From Verticillium longisporum (Eukaryota > Ascomycota > Sordariomycetes > Glomerellales > Plectosphaerellaceae), in NCBI GenBank assembly GCA_019188255.1, contig JAETXT010000006.1, forward strand, positions 1-64,000: DNA of 64,000 nt, written 5' to 3'. Shown here in pieces: positions 47,508-60,201 of this stretch. Position 1 is the first letter of the stretch; the number at the start of each line of letters is the position of its first letter. The notes under the pieces were generated by a model, which saw only the letters and a list, made by a program, of their open reading frames with translations, was not told the origin of the DNA and made no database searches. The position numbers were made by a program, and so were the translations under genes.

Positions 47508-50500
47508 AGGAATTATAATATATAGAGTATTCCTATATAGCGTCCTAATAGGGAGGGTATCTTAATATAATACCTTAAATTAAGTATTTAAGATCTAAGA
47601 TTACTAGTCCCCGTAGCTACGATTATATTATTAAGAATATCGTTAATCTATATCCTAATTAGCTTAAAGCTCTTTCTAGCTCTAATTAAGAGTAAATATA
47701 GATCGTAGCCTATTAGAATAGCATTTAAGCGCTCTCTATAATAGCGCTAATAGATTATAAACTAATAGAGACTTAATTCTATAATATTATAGAGCGGCTT
47801 TATAATATAGAAGACGATTCCTTCTAAATATTTATATTATAGCTCTTTAGGAATATATAGGAGAACGTTATATAATATATCTATAGCGCTCTAAGTATAG
47901 GCTTAATTAATATTACGGAGTATTAACTCGTAGCTATATTACTATAGTATTAGGGTAATCGCTAGGATTAATCGTTAATTATAGTATATAATCGCAAACG
48001 ATTACGTTAATAGAATTATCTTCTCTTAATTATTATATCCTTAAACTATTAATCTTAACTTCTTATATAGGGCTTAAAGGAGGCCTTTTACTTCTTTTAT
48101 AAGCTAATATCTAAAGATCTTAATATTAGGAAATGTAGATCTCCTAATTAATATAATTACTCTAATTACTAGGAGTAAATCGATTTCCTCCTAATCGGAC
48201 TATTTAAATAGCTTCCTAGAAGTTATTATTCTACCTTTATTATATAATTAAATAGCTAGGTTATACCCCTATTATTCCCTTTTAATAATAAATTAACGCT
48301 CGATTTATAAAATCCTAATTATATTATTTTTATAATCCGTAAAAGCTATTTATAATAGATTTATAGCGTTTATTAACTTCCTAGGTCTTCTATATCATTA
48401 TAGTAGAATTAGCTCTAAGTACTTAAATAGTTCTAGGGTCTCTAGAGTTCGAACTACTATTATCTCCCTAGCCTATTAATCTAGCGATCTATTATATAGC
48501 TTAATATATATTCCTCTAAACTCTATTAGGCTATTAATTATTTTAATTATAATTATTATATTAGAAACTAATATAACCTTATAGGGACTAGTCTATTTCT
48601 CCTATTCTTAGAATATAAGAATATCGCTTCCTAGCTCTAGCGATCTTAATAATAATTACTTAATATCTAGTCTATTATAGGTATTAAGAGCATTATTAAA
48701 CTTCTATTTAGCGATTATTCGCTAAAGCTCTACTATTACCTTATTAACCGCTTTAGTATATTATACCTAGGTTATAGTAAATGCTAAGTTAGCGGTAATC
48801 CTAGGCATCGCTCTAAATACGAGTAATATAGGTATTAATCTATTAGGCCTAGTAATATCGTTTATTGCCTTTATAGCTCCTTAAAGTAGCGATTCTAGGC
48901 TTATATTATAAGACTCTGCCTTTAAGATCTCGTATATTCTATATATCGGCTTATAATAGCTCTTACCTTTACTAATTAACTAATAGGCCTCTATAGGGAT
49001 CTAATAGTAGGTTATACTTAGGAGGTATACCTCTACCCTAAACTCTATAAAAGTAAAGTTCATTCTAATATTAATAGTTATAATATTTAGAGGCCTAAGG
49101 TATATATCTAATTAGTACCTCTTAGGAGCTTCCTATATTATACGAGCTATAAAATTAGGAATAAAAGTTATAGATTAGAATCCTATATCTATATCGATTA
49201 TATAAAGAATAGGCTTTCTATTTAAATATATAATATTAATTAAAATCTTATAATTAAAGTCGATATTTAACTTTAGGGTAAACTTAAAGTATTATAGAGA
49301 CTTCCTTTTAATTTAATAATAATAATAGAAATGGTTTATTAATTCTAGAATATCCCGATTTATATCCTAGTCTACTCTCTAGAATAAGTTCTATAGCTTC
49401 TCTATAAATAAGTAATTAAACCGCTTATAAATATATCGGAGCTCTACTTCTATTAGAAACGCTCCTCTATTACTCTCTATCCCTATTATATATATAATCC
49501 CGGAGCTAATATAGATCTTTATATCTAAGAAGAATTATAAATAGCCCTATTTATAAAAAATAGGCGTACGCTCCTAGATCTCCTTAATATACTTTACTAG
49601 CTTATTATATATATTATCTAAATAGATTCTAAGATCGTCTATATCCTTAATATAAAGTAGGAATAGGGTATTTATTAGGACGATATAGAACGTAATTCTC
49701 CTAATTAATATTAGAATAGTAATCTCCTTTATTATAGAAATAGGATTTCCTATTCTAAATCTTATTCTAGCCCCTATTCCCTATTTATTAACTATTAAGC
49801 TTAATATTAGGGCTATTAGAGCCCTTATTTATAAAGCTCCTATTATAGAAATTAATATTATATTTATATTAGGGATAATACTATACTATATAGAAGTACT
49901 ACTAATCTAATATTAAGTAAAGAACTATTCTATTAGAGCTATTATTTTAGCCTTCGGACTACTCCCCTAATCCTATATTAGAACGACTTATTTACTAGGA
50001 AGTATATAATATAAGTATATATTAATTTATTCTTAAGATTAGATTTAAAGGTATTATCTACTCTTAATTTATTAGAAATAGGATTATCTAATTCTAAGCT
50101 CTTAATAGGTTCTATTACTATTAAAAATTAATAATATCCCTTCTGCTAATCCCTATATATTTCCTATATATATTTCTATTACTCTTTTAAACGTTATTAC
50201 TCCTCGGGAGAGTACTTCGTCGATCTATAATCTAGTTTAGAATATATCTAGTATTTACGAATTCTAGATAGTTAATAATTATTAGTTCTACGTATTAATT
50301 ACTCTCTACGATCTCCCCTTCTATTAGCTTAGCGATATCCGCTCTTATAACATCTATTAATATAGAAGTACCTAGGCATTCTAATATTCTCCTTTACCTT
50401 TAATATACTCTTAAACTATATAGATAATATATTAAAAGATCGCTCTAGCTTTATTAATATAATCTTTAGCTCTAGGACGCCTTAAACTACCCTTAAAGTA

Positions 50501-52150
50501 TTTATATAGAGATAAGTCTCTTCTTTAAATATAAAGCTAAATATTCTCTAATATTATTAAAGCTTATCTAGAAGGATCTAAAGAACTTCTATTTATAGCT
50601 TTTCTATATTATTAACTTCTATTATTATAAAGTAGAACGTTATTAAGCTTTAATCTATATAATATTATATTCTATTAATCTCTAAATCGAACTATTATTT
50701 AATTACTAAGTATATTTAATAGAGTCCTATACTCCGGTTTATATATTCTAGGAAGAAAGTTTATATATATTTTAAAAGTATATTCGGGAAGAGTATATAG
50801 AGCTATATATAGCGGATTTATAATAGTTCGTAAACGTCTATAAAGATATATATTTTATTATTAAAGATATTATATATCTCCTTAGAATAATTACTCTCCT
50901 TATTCTAGAATAATACGAATTACTTAATTATAGCTCTTTCGATTAATAAATTTACCGACTTATATAATAATAGAATATAATACTAAGCTAATAGGTTCTA
51001 AGTATTATTTAAGGATAAGGTCTTATTTCTTTATAATTAAGGTATAATCTCTTATTAGCTAAGTTATTTACTCTATTAATTAGATAACCCTAGAATTAGG
51101 GGCTATTAGGGATCTATCCTCCCTATTTATAGTTTTCGGATTTAGGATAATTAGGTATTCTCTATAAATTACTACTCATCGTCCTACTAGTCTCCCTATT
51201 CCTCTACTCTTTAGAATACTAAATCCTAATTAATAATAATCGATTCTATTATATTAAGTATTTCCTCTTATAAAAGTATTAATATTAATCTCTTTAATAT
51301 TTTAATATTTATTACTCCTAGAAAAGGGATCCTATACTCTATTAAATATATATTTAGCGCTTAAATAATCGTTATATTATAGGAATTAAAGTCCTCTTTA
51401 GTCTAGCTTTAGAAGTCTTTAATAAATGCTTCTAGGAAATAAACTCCCTTTATAATCTTATATATATTTATTACTTTAAGGATCTAAGCGCTTTTAAGCT
51501 CTATAGATATTAATTCTAGTAATCTAGGGAATTATAATTCTATTCTATTAATAATAAAGTCGATATTAAAACCCTTCCTAACTTTCTTTATTAAATATAA
51601 TATATTAAGTTCTTCGAGAATATTATCGAACTCCTATTATATCTTTTCAATACTCTCTAGCTCTATTATAGAGCTATTTCTATAATTCGAGGAGCTTATT
51701 ATTACTATTCTATTAAAGCTCTATTATAGTTAATTAATTATTCTATAGAGCTTTATTTATTAGATTAATAGCTAATAATATAGCTTAAATAATAATCTTA
51801 GGTATAGGAGTCCTAAGATACTTAAAGTAGATTATACTCTTATAGATTATATAATAAAGGATTTCCCTATTATTAAGCTCTTATAAGAATCCTAAAGTAT
51901 TTAAAGTAAATAGTACTCTTACGATTATTTATAAAGTATAACCGATAAGCTTATATATAGCGAATTTACTATCCATAGGATCGATCCCAACTCCTCTAGC
52001 TCTAGCTATTCTATATTATGTTAAATATAATATTAATTAGTATTAAGAGGGCTTTATTATTTATATAAATCTAATTTATTACTTTAGCTATACTTAAGAG
52101 CTTTAAATAGGTAGGGTTAGTAATATAAGATATATAATAATTATTAATTC

Positions 52151-52328
52151 TATCTCTTTAAATTACTACTATTTATATAAATTAGATATACCTATTTAAT
52201 TTATTAATTATATAAGCTATAAATTATATACTCCTAAGAGCTATAAATCCTAGCCCTAGTAATTACTATATTAGTAAATCCTATATAGTAATTACTAATC
52301 TAGGCAATCCTCTAATATTAATTTAATA
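52151..52328. repeat. Right 178-bp LTR
   Basis: Begins TATCTCTTTAAATTAC and ends TTTAATA; same length as the left LTR, with more C-to-T and G-to-A changes. Confidence 0.7.
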
Positions 52329-53734
52329 TTTATATTAATTTATAAATCTTATTATTCCTTTATTAATTATTAAAGTTTAAGAGGGATATTAATAGATAAA
52401 GGATATAACTTATATATATATTAATTAGCCCTATAAGTATTTAAAAATAGCTCTATTAGATACCCTATCTAGGGCTATTAAGTTCTATATATAGAAGTAC
52501 TAATAAAGGGCTTTAAAGTAATTATAAGATATCTATTATATAAAAGGGTACTTAGAGCTATAATTAGTAATTATTTAATAAATATAGATAGAGGGTATCT
52601 ATATTACTCTTATAAAGAGAAGGATATTTAGGAATAAGTATAATTCTACTATTATAGTTAAGTATTAATCTTTATAGGCCTATAAATCGCTTATAAAGGC
52701 TATATTAACGAATTCTGCTTAGAGGGATACTAGGCGAGGAGGCATAAACGACTCGAATAGCTTTAGGGGGTCTAGGGCAAGTACCTTGGGAATTAGCGTT
52801 AAAAATGCAATATTCGTAGAAGCTTAAACTTAGTAACTACTAGAAGTATAAATAAGGCATTAGGACGCTTTATACCTATATCTCCGAGCTCTATAGTACT
52901 TAGCTCTATTCTAAGGCTTAAAAATGAATGAAAATAGTACTTTTTCATAGTTTTTAATAGCTTAGGGGTCTAGATATCGTTAATGTAATAGTAGTTAGGA
53001 AGGTTTATAGGGGAGGCAGGTATCTAGGGCTATAGGTAGGTAGCTATGGATTTTAGCGCTAGTCCTAATCGGGAAGGCGATATCTCTTTCATATACTGAG
53101 GCCAAATTTGGGCACTAAAGGGATGGCTTCGCCACTTGGCGATAGTGCCCTCGTCAGGGTTGAAACATTCTGGGATCACTTAGTCATGACATTCGCAGAG
53201 CCCTTCTTGCAATAGGTCTCTCTTATCATGGTAATTGCCAGGTTAGATCATGCAGACAGGGATCAAATGGGTTCAACTTCGTACTGAAGCATTGGAGAAG
53301 TTGTGCCACTTGCCAATTATCTGTTTTTGCTTTTTTGCTAGTCGTTGAGGCAACGAGGTATACTCGAACCAACGGCTGGATGATCAAGAGTGGCCAGTAC
53401 GGCAATTCGACCAACTAATGACAACTCGACTGTCTCGTTGTGGTCCCGATTCGTTGTGGTCCCGATTCAAGATAGCAGGTCGGCGCCGAGCTTCCAACTT
53501 AGGATAAGGTAGCTGGACGGCAACTGTGTTATTGTTCAAGACACTCGGACTTAGCCCGCTGTTTCCGGAGTTTGGAGAGTTCGGCCATAATCAGACAGTG
53601 TAGGGAGGCAACACAAGCCACATATGTCTATAAATCAAATATTTCTCGCGAAACCGTCTTCAGCCAGTCCGGATCAAGGTCTCATTCGAATCAAGGTCTC
53701 ATTCTGTTATCGATTTCAAATTTGACTACACATC
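52329..53734. other. Island edge and GST promoter, no gene seen
   Basis: AT-rich sequence to about 52700, mixed composition to 53124 where the right 34-bp inverted member ends, then normal intergenic DNA. Two short tandem duplications occur upstream of the GST: a 16-bp unit at 53435-53466 and a 17-bp unit (one mismatch) at 53673-53706. Confidence 0.5.
53091..53124 (-). repeat. Right member of the 34-bp inverted pair
   Basis: Starts ATATACTGAGGCC and ends GCACTAAAGGGAT; pairs with 39213-39246. It marks the switch from AT-rich island to normal DNA. Confidence 0.65.
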
Positions 53735-54407
53735 ATGGCCCTTAGGCTGTACGAAGCGCCAGCTCCCAACCCATTTGTGGTTCGACTTTTCGCCTTAGAG
53801 CGGGGGGCTTGATATCGACGTTGAACAAATCGACATTATGACTTTACAAAATCGCAGACTCTCTTATCGAACCAAAGTCAACCCTCGTGGTGAACTGCCT
53901 GCACTTCGCGTGGGGAACGAGATCATCACCGAAATCACAGCAATCTGTGAACTACTCGACGAAGTCGCAACTGGAGGCGAATCTCTTTTTGGAAATGCGC
54001 CCATCGAGAGAACCAAAACCCGAATGTGGCTGCGTCGTATGGATCTCGAGATTGCACAGCCGATCATTACCTGGTTCCGAAACGACCCAGACACTATCGA
54101 CTTCTACAAAGGAAACCGTTTGCCGACGCCCCAGGCTCGAGTGAACGAGAAAGTATCTATCAATCAGGCCCTGAATCGCCTGGACGACGAGCTTGAAGGA
54201 AAGAAATACCTAGCTGGCGAAAGATTCTCCGCCGCCGATATTCATCTCTATGGTCTCACAAAGATGATGATATCCGGTCCTGGGGCACCCGCTGGCTGGG
54301 TGTTGGCACCTGGAAGGACGAATTTCTTGGAGTACTTTGCTCGTATGGACGAACGCGCTGATTCTCAGAAGGCACTGACTACCTTTGGGACTCCTATCAA
54401 ACCTTGA
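53735..54407 (+). CDS. Glutathione S-transferase with a one-base homopolymer frameshift
   Basis: Detoxification enzyme conjugating glutathione. The N-terminal thioredoxin-like domain (MALRLYEAPAPNPFVVRLFALE, then VNPRGELPALRVGNEIITE) and the C-terminal helical domain (LAGERFSAADIHLYG) are clear; about 223 residues are expected. The ATG at 53735 and the downstream frame disagree by one base. A G6 run at 53802-53807 would need to be G5 for LERG to run into LDIDVEQIDIM. No GT-AG intron can explain this. Either a sequencing error or a recent null allele. Confidence 0.78.
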
Positions 54408-55632
54408 GGATTGCAGTCCTGAGAGATTGAAGCTCATAGATGCACGATGCCAATCAGGGATCTTAGGAGAGTTCACTCATTTGGGCTTGTGAGTTCCTCT
54501 TCTTTAAGTCCGTGACCATCAGCGTGGGGGCTACCTCATCGCACATCATGTACCCCATAGTTCTTCATCAAAGATAGAGGCAAAGGAACTATTTGGGCAG
54601 TAGAGCTTGTCTGCCAACCACGCCATCAATGGTCTACCATGTGATGTTATTCCTTACATTGGGAAATATCAACACTAAAATCTAACTCTAAGTGATGTAA
54701 AAGAAGTATGGAACACCCCGTGATCTTAGTATTGCGCCATGACCTCCGGTGTCAACTGTCATCTCGTCACAGCGTAACGGCCAGAGTCTTAGGTCTCAAC
54801 GGGTTATCACGAGCCTCTAAAAGCTAATGGACGGCTGGTGGCAAATCATGTTCATAGGCTTTTGCAAGAATTTTATGTTTTCGCTCAATACTTGTGATTT
54901 TCAGTTGCGGTAGGCCCATTGAGCATCGACCACCAAGTTTGTGTGATCGCCCGATTGTAATCGTTGCAATTTCATAACGACTGTTGGCTCTGTGTTGATT
55001 GCTAGTAGTGCAGTGGAGGAGCACGATGACACAAGATGAAGAGGGACTCTGGGGACCAGAAAGAATGGTTCCTAAATGGTAGAGAACAGGCGTGAGGTGG
55101 CATCATTGGCTTATCTCCTTAGCGGATACTTAAAGGCGCCCAGATGAATTGGCTCGGTATGAATTTGTTGCATATCGAAGGACATACGGATAGTTCTGTG
55201 CTTTCCAGGCATTCCGTGGCCACAACAGCGGAGATGTCATTGCCACCAAAGCTTGGGCAGCTCTCGGATGGTACTGACGCTTGAGCAGCCACCAGATAGG
55301 ACCCTTGGGCCCCGCACGAGGCCCGCAGCTCGGGACCACTTCAGGCACCAAGCTTCATGATCGCGAATCCTAGCTATGAGCGACTGACGATGCCTTATTA
55401 ATGCAATGCGGCAAGGGTGAGCAGCAGCAGAAAGCAGGGAGATATTCCAAAGCAAATACAGAGTCAGTCCTCAGTACATCCATGGAGGAGGTCGATAGCC
55501 CACGTGATCTCGCGTTCCAATGGTGGAAAGAGTGGGGCCCGCGTGATGAGGTCACGACAGTAACCTGGCCGTTGTCCGTCCCGCCTTCCGCAGTTTGCCT
55601 TCAAGCTACACATCACCTTCCAAACCGTAACC
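54408..55632. other. Intergenic region, no gene seen
   Basis: 1.2 kb between the GST 3' end and the M13 peptidase. Normal composition; no supported frame, repeat or RNA gene. Confidence 0.55.
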
Positions 55633-57998
55633 ATGAGCGAGAAGGTATCTTACACACCACTCCGGCCCGCCGGAACGAGGTCAGGCCCCTTGCGCCTGCA
55701 GGCAACCTCAATGGCTGTCACGGCTGGCGCCCTCACCTTCTGGGTGCTCTACATGATCGGCCTCGATGGCCTTCCCGAGTCACTCCGATCACCCAGTGCC
55801 CCGGACGACTCGATGGCGAAGGACGACGTTTGTCTCACGCCGGCGTGCGTTCATGCTGCTTCCGAAATTCTTTATAACCTGTCGCCTGATTACAAGAATC
55901 TCGATCCGTGCTCTGACTTCGAGGAGCTCGTCTGCGGTGGCTGGCGCGATCGGCACGACCTGCGGTCTGACCAGGGCGATGCCTTTACAGGCACCATCAT
56001 GGCGGAGAACTCGCAGCTGCTTCTTCGTCACATCCTCGAGGCGCCTTACCCCAAGTCTGCTGCAGTACGTTGACTGTCCTACTCAGCACAGCTACTTACT
56101 AACCCTCGTAGTCTGACTCGGCCGACGAAGGGAACTTCAAAAGATGAAATCCGCCTACGACGCCTGTCTAGATGAAGACGCCATCAAGTCTTCAGGTATC
56201 GAGCCACTGAAACATACTATCGAGGAGCTTGGCAAGACATTTCCGCACGATTCTGGCAAACCGCTCAAGAATGCCATTTCTTTCCTCCACAAGTATGGCA
56301 TCACACCGCTCGTCTCCGCAGGCACAGGCGCCGATGACCGCGACCCCGACACTGTGGTCATCTCGATATCTCCGCCCTGGACCTTTGGTCTCCCATCAAA
56401 GGAGCGGTACGAAGATGAGAAGCTGGTCGAGAAGTATCGCAACGTGACCGTGGAGGTCCTCGAGCTTCTTTATCCGCATGCCGACAAGGCATGGTTCCCA
56501 AAAGTCACCGACCTGGAAAAGAAGCTTGCTGCTGCCTCTCCCAGTACCGAAGAACGAGAAGATGTTACAGTTAGTTCTTGTTCGTCCAAGGTATGCCCCG
56601 TGGCTAACTTATGGTAGAAAACCTACAATCCACTGAAACTCGAAGATGCCGCGGCTCTCACCCCCTTGGCCGGCCTCATCGGTCTCGTCCATGACCTTGC
56701 TCCGGCGGACTTTGTTGCTGATCGCGTTATTGTCACATCGCCGGCGTATTTGAAGTCGCTGTCGGCCATCTTGTCTGAGACGCCTACCATTGTTCTGTTC
56801 AACTACTTCGTTTGGAAAACGGTACAATCGCTTGCCTTTTCTGTTGAGGCTGACGAAGTGAAACCCTACAAGCGGTTTGTGAATGAACTGTCCGGAAAAG
56901 TAAGCGCTCAATGCATAATTTTCACCCAATGCTGATCACCTCTAGGACCCCGAATCGGCCCCTGAGCGTTGGCGACGATGCGTCGGACACGTCGATGGCG
57001 GTCTCGGTTGGCTTCTCAGCAGGTTCTTTGTTGAGAAGGCATTTTCGGCCGACGCAAAGGACTTTGGTGACACGATTATCAAAGATATCAAGAGCGAGTT
57101 CACCTACAAACTCAAGGCTACCGAGTGGATGGACGACGAGACGACGGAGAAGGCGATCAACAAGGTGCACAATATTATCCAGAAAATTGGTTACCCGACG
57201 AGCAGTCCGGACATCACCAACGCTACCGAGCTTCACGCCTACTACAACAGCGTCAACATGTCGGCGTCCGACTTCTTCGGCAACGGACTTTCCGTCCGCG
57301 CATTTGATACAGCACGAGAGTGGGCCGCCCTCGGCAAGCCTGTCGATCGCAACGAGTGGGGCATGTCAGTGCCGACGGTCAACGCTTACTACAATCCGCC
57401 TGGCAATGAAATCGTATTCCCCGCTGGTATCATGCAGTTTCCTGTTTTCGACGTTGAGGCGCCGGCATACATGTCGTATGGCGCTTTCGGCTCTGTGGCC
57501 GGGCACGAATTGAGCCACGCGTTCGACTCGACAGGCCGCCACTACGACGAGAACGGCAATTTCGCCGACTGGTGGACGGAGGACACTGTCAAGGCATTCA
57601 AGAAGCGCACCGAATGCTTTGTGAGTCAGTATGCCAACTACACGATCGAAGGCCCCGACGGGAAACCGCTTCATGTTAATGGGCGGCTGACGCTGGGTGA
57701 GAATATCGCGGATGCTGGCGGTCTGTCGGCAAGCTTCCAGGCTTGGCAGCGACGAGCCAAGGAGACGCCCAATAAGAACCTACCGGGCCTCGAACACTTT
57801 ACGCATGAACAGCTTTTCTTTGTCACTTACTCCAACTGGTGGTGCGGCAAATCGAGGAAAGACACTGCTGTCAACCGCATCTACACGGACCCGCACGCTC
57901 CTAAATGGGCGCGAATTCTCGGGACCATGGCCAACAGCAGAGAGTTCCGCGAGAGTTTCCAATGCAAAGCCAGGGAACCAACGTGCGAGTTGTGGTAG
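55633..57998 (+). CDS. M13 (neprilysin/ECE-like) zinc metallopeptidase, one-base frameshift
   Basis: Type II membrane endopeptidase that trims peptides at hydrophobic residues. Four exons with introns at 56065-56111, 56570-56617 and 56900-56945; about 741 residues expected. A transmembrane anchor is at about 27-44, then the extracellular domain. Zinc ligands HELSH at about 578 and ENIAD at about 643, NAYYNPPGNEIVFPAG and the family C-terminus (C then xCxLW) are intact. Exon 2 is one base short: the A4 run at 56139-56142 needs A5 for SADEGNFKKMKSAYD to read through. Otherwise the frame stops at once. Convergent with the SDR gene, 50 bp apart. Confidence 0.83.
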
Positions 57999-58048
57999 AG
58001 CGTCAGGAAAATGATTTAGCAGAAGCTTTGACTGCAATATTGAATACA

Positions 58049-59053
58049 CTAGTTGATCCGCTTTGCGACATCCTTGCGGACCTCCGCCTCGAGTTTGTGC
58101 AGGTGAAAGCGCCTATAAGTGATTTCATCCAGCAGGGTCTCACCGAACAGCCACCTGGCCAGCCAGACCTGAGTAGACAAGCCACCAGCCCAGAACCACT
58201 TGCGCGTACCGCCGAGCAGTCCGCCGAACCACCCCTCGCCGCGGAGGGCCTCAGATACCAGCTGTTTAGCAAAACTCGCGTTGTTCATGGTGGCGTTATG
58301 CTGCGACCACTGCAGGCGAGCAGCAAAGAAATCCTTCATACGCATGTACAGCGAGCCGGCAGGCAGCTCGCGATGGGCCTTGGGATTGGATGTGCTGACG
58401 GTGCCCGTCATGGACACAAGTACACGAACACCAAAGGGTCGCAGCTCCTGGCGTAGAGTGCGGCTATAAGAATTGATGGCACCCTTTGTGGAGCTGTAGA
58501 CGGATGCGAAGACGTAGGGCGAGACAGACGACAGCGAGCTAATATTGACGATGAGGCCGCGCGTGGCGATGAGAAGGGGCACAAAGGCCTGAACCATTGC
58601 CATCACACTGAAGACGTTGGTCTCGAAGGTGGCGCGAACCTCGTCCAGGTCGATGTCCGTCGCTGGGATCGTGTGGCTCACGCCGCTGCTGTACTCAGTA
58701 AGTGCTTTACATTATGGATGGGCAGCCCTACGCGTTATTGACAAGGATATCCAGGCGACCGCCAGTCAGTTCAGTGACTTGACGCTTACACTCCGCGATG
58801 CTCTCTGCATTGGTCACATCAAGAGCAACGGCAGAGACGCCAATGTCAGTGAGCTCCTTCAAAACCTCAGGCCGGCGCCCAGTGGCGATGACATGGAGCC
58901 CGCGGGCATGGAACTCTTTGACCAAGGCATGGCCAATTCCACCGGGTGTACAGCTACTGTCGTCAGTCATGTTCGGAGAGGGACCAAGAAAGAACAGCGC
59001 ATTCACCCAGTAATCAGAACCGTGCGACGACCCTGTGAGACATTGGCGGTCAT
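58049..59053 (-). CDS. Ayr1-like short-chain dehydrogenase/reductase
   Basis: SDR close to yeast Ayr1, the NADPH-dependent 1-acyl-dihydroxyacetone-phosphate reductase of lipid droplets and ER. Three exons with introns at 58954-59006 and 58689-58731 give 302 residues. The cofactor motif ITGCTPGGIG is created by splicing across the first intron; LDILVNNA and the catalytic S...YSSTK are present. The C-terminal hydrophobic stretch (WFGGLLGGTRKWFWAGGL...) could contact a membrane. Family assignment is good; the exact substrate is inference. Confidence 0.85.
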
Positions 59054-59574
59054 TGTGAGATACTAGCAACTGATGCGATATTGAGGTGTAAGAAGACAGT
59101 GATGCGGTTCGCTGTTCTTCTCAACGCCGTACCAACACACAGTGAGATGCTTGGCAGAGATCCCGAGGCACAGGCAGGCGGCACAGACCAGTTTTCACGT
59201 GATGCCCTTGTCAAGTTGCAGGCCGCAAGGCCGGGGCTACGACTTCATCTTCAACACCAGATTAACGTCTGGAGCAGGTGCAATATTGCAAGTACTATGT
59301 AAGCTAGTGTACAAGCTAGTGAACTGTTCGATGCGCGGAGTCCGCGGACTTGAAATTGTATTGCAACGATTTGAGCAAGTCTAGACAGTGGCACCAGAGT
59401 GGCAGGACCACTTATCGATGGCCCACATAAACTGCTCTGATCACGTGACAGATCAGCTCACCGCCAAGGCAGAAAAAGTTTCTAGCTGACTTCTGCTATC
59501 GCAATATCGTCGAGCATCATCACAGCTTCATTTGCGCTATATCGTCAACGTTCGACTCTCAAAAGACCGTCAAA
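59054..59574. promoter_or_regulatory. Divergent promoter, SDR / NOP10
   Basis: 521 bp between two divergent starts, with no gene inside. No distinct operator was recognised. Confidence 0.45.
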
Positions 59575-59939
59575 ATGCATCTCATGGTTAGTAGTACACA
59601 TTGATTCGAATTTCTTTTAAATTACTGACCGTCTACCCAAGTATACTCTCGATGAGGCGGGCAACCGCCTGTACACTCTCAAGAAGGTCACCGACGATGC
59701 CAAGGTCACCAAGAGCGCTCACCCTGCCCGTTTCTCTCCTGACGGTATGTGCAACCTTTTATGGACCAATAGATGATTTATCTGACGACATGTAGACAAG
59801 TGGAGTCGTCAGCGCGTGACGCTCAAGCGCCGTTTCGGTCTCCTGTTGACACAACAGAGTAAGTAGATTGTGGACTGGATTTTACAAGGCTTTCTGCATG
59901 CTAATGCTCAACGCAGAGGACAAGGAGCACGCTGCCTAA
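59575..59939 (+). CDS. NOP10: H/ACA snoRNP protein Nop10
   Basis: Small core protein of H/ACA ribonucleoproteins, needed for rRNA pseudouridylation and 18S processing in the nucleolus. Four exons (59575-59586, 59642-59744, 59796-59858, 59917-59939) give 66 residues, the usual length. [19 protein letters not shown] at the start and [20 protein letters not shown] in the middle are near-invariant. The first exon is only 12 bases. Confidence 0.95.
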
Positions 59940-60201
59940 GCAGTCCATGGATACCGATTGATGTTCTTCCTCGAGACCGACGTGCGGATGGATTGAGAGA
60001 AAATACATGGGCAACAGCTCGGGGACCTCCATTGTCTCGTTGAGGCACGGCGTTGAAGGTTGTGTTACAAAATGGGGTGGCGTTCAGTGTCTTTCAAATA
60101 CAAATGCATTGTCCACGCGACGACGCAAGAACATCGCTTTTTATATTCGTCTATCTGGTATCATCCTTCGTACTACTCTGGCCGTTGTGCGCTCCAAAGT
60201 C

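Larger units (their letters stand above)
44654..52328. mobile_element. RIP-degraded LTR retroelement with 178-bp LTRs
   Basis: 7,675 bp bounded by two 178-bp direct repeats that differ mainly by transitions. The interior is AT-rich and stop-rich, and no confident protein motif was recovered, so the superfamily and orientation are not assigned. No target duplication can be read because copy 2 of the Fot-type element occupies the left junction. Confidence 0.65.

Noticed and set aside
44832..52150. Assigning the 178-bp-LTR element to gypsy, copia or LINE
   Set aside because: A possible minus-strand D-D motif near 49630 was too degraded to trust.
27811..53000. CRISPR arrays or bacterial-style operons in the repeats
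   Set aside because: Eukaryotic genome with spliceosomal introns; repeats are transposons and RIP products.
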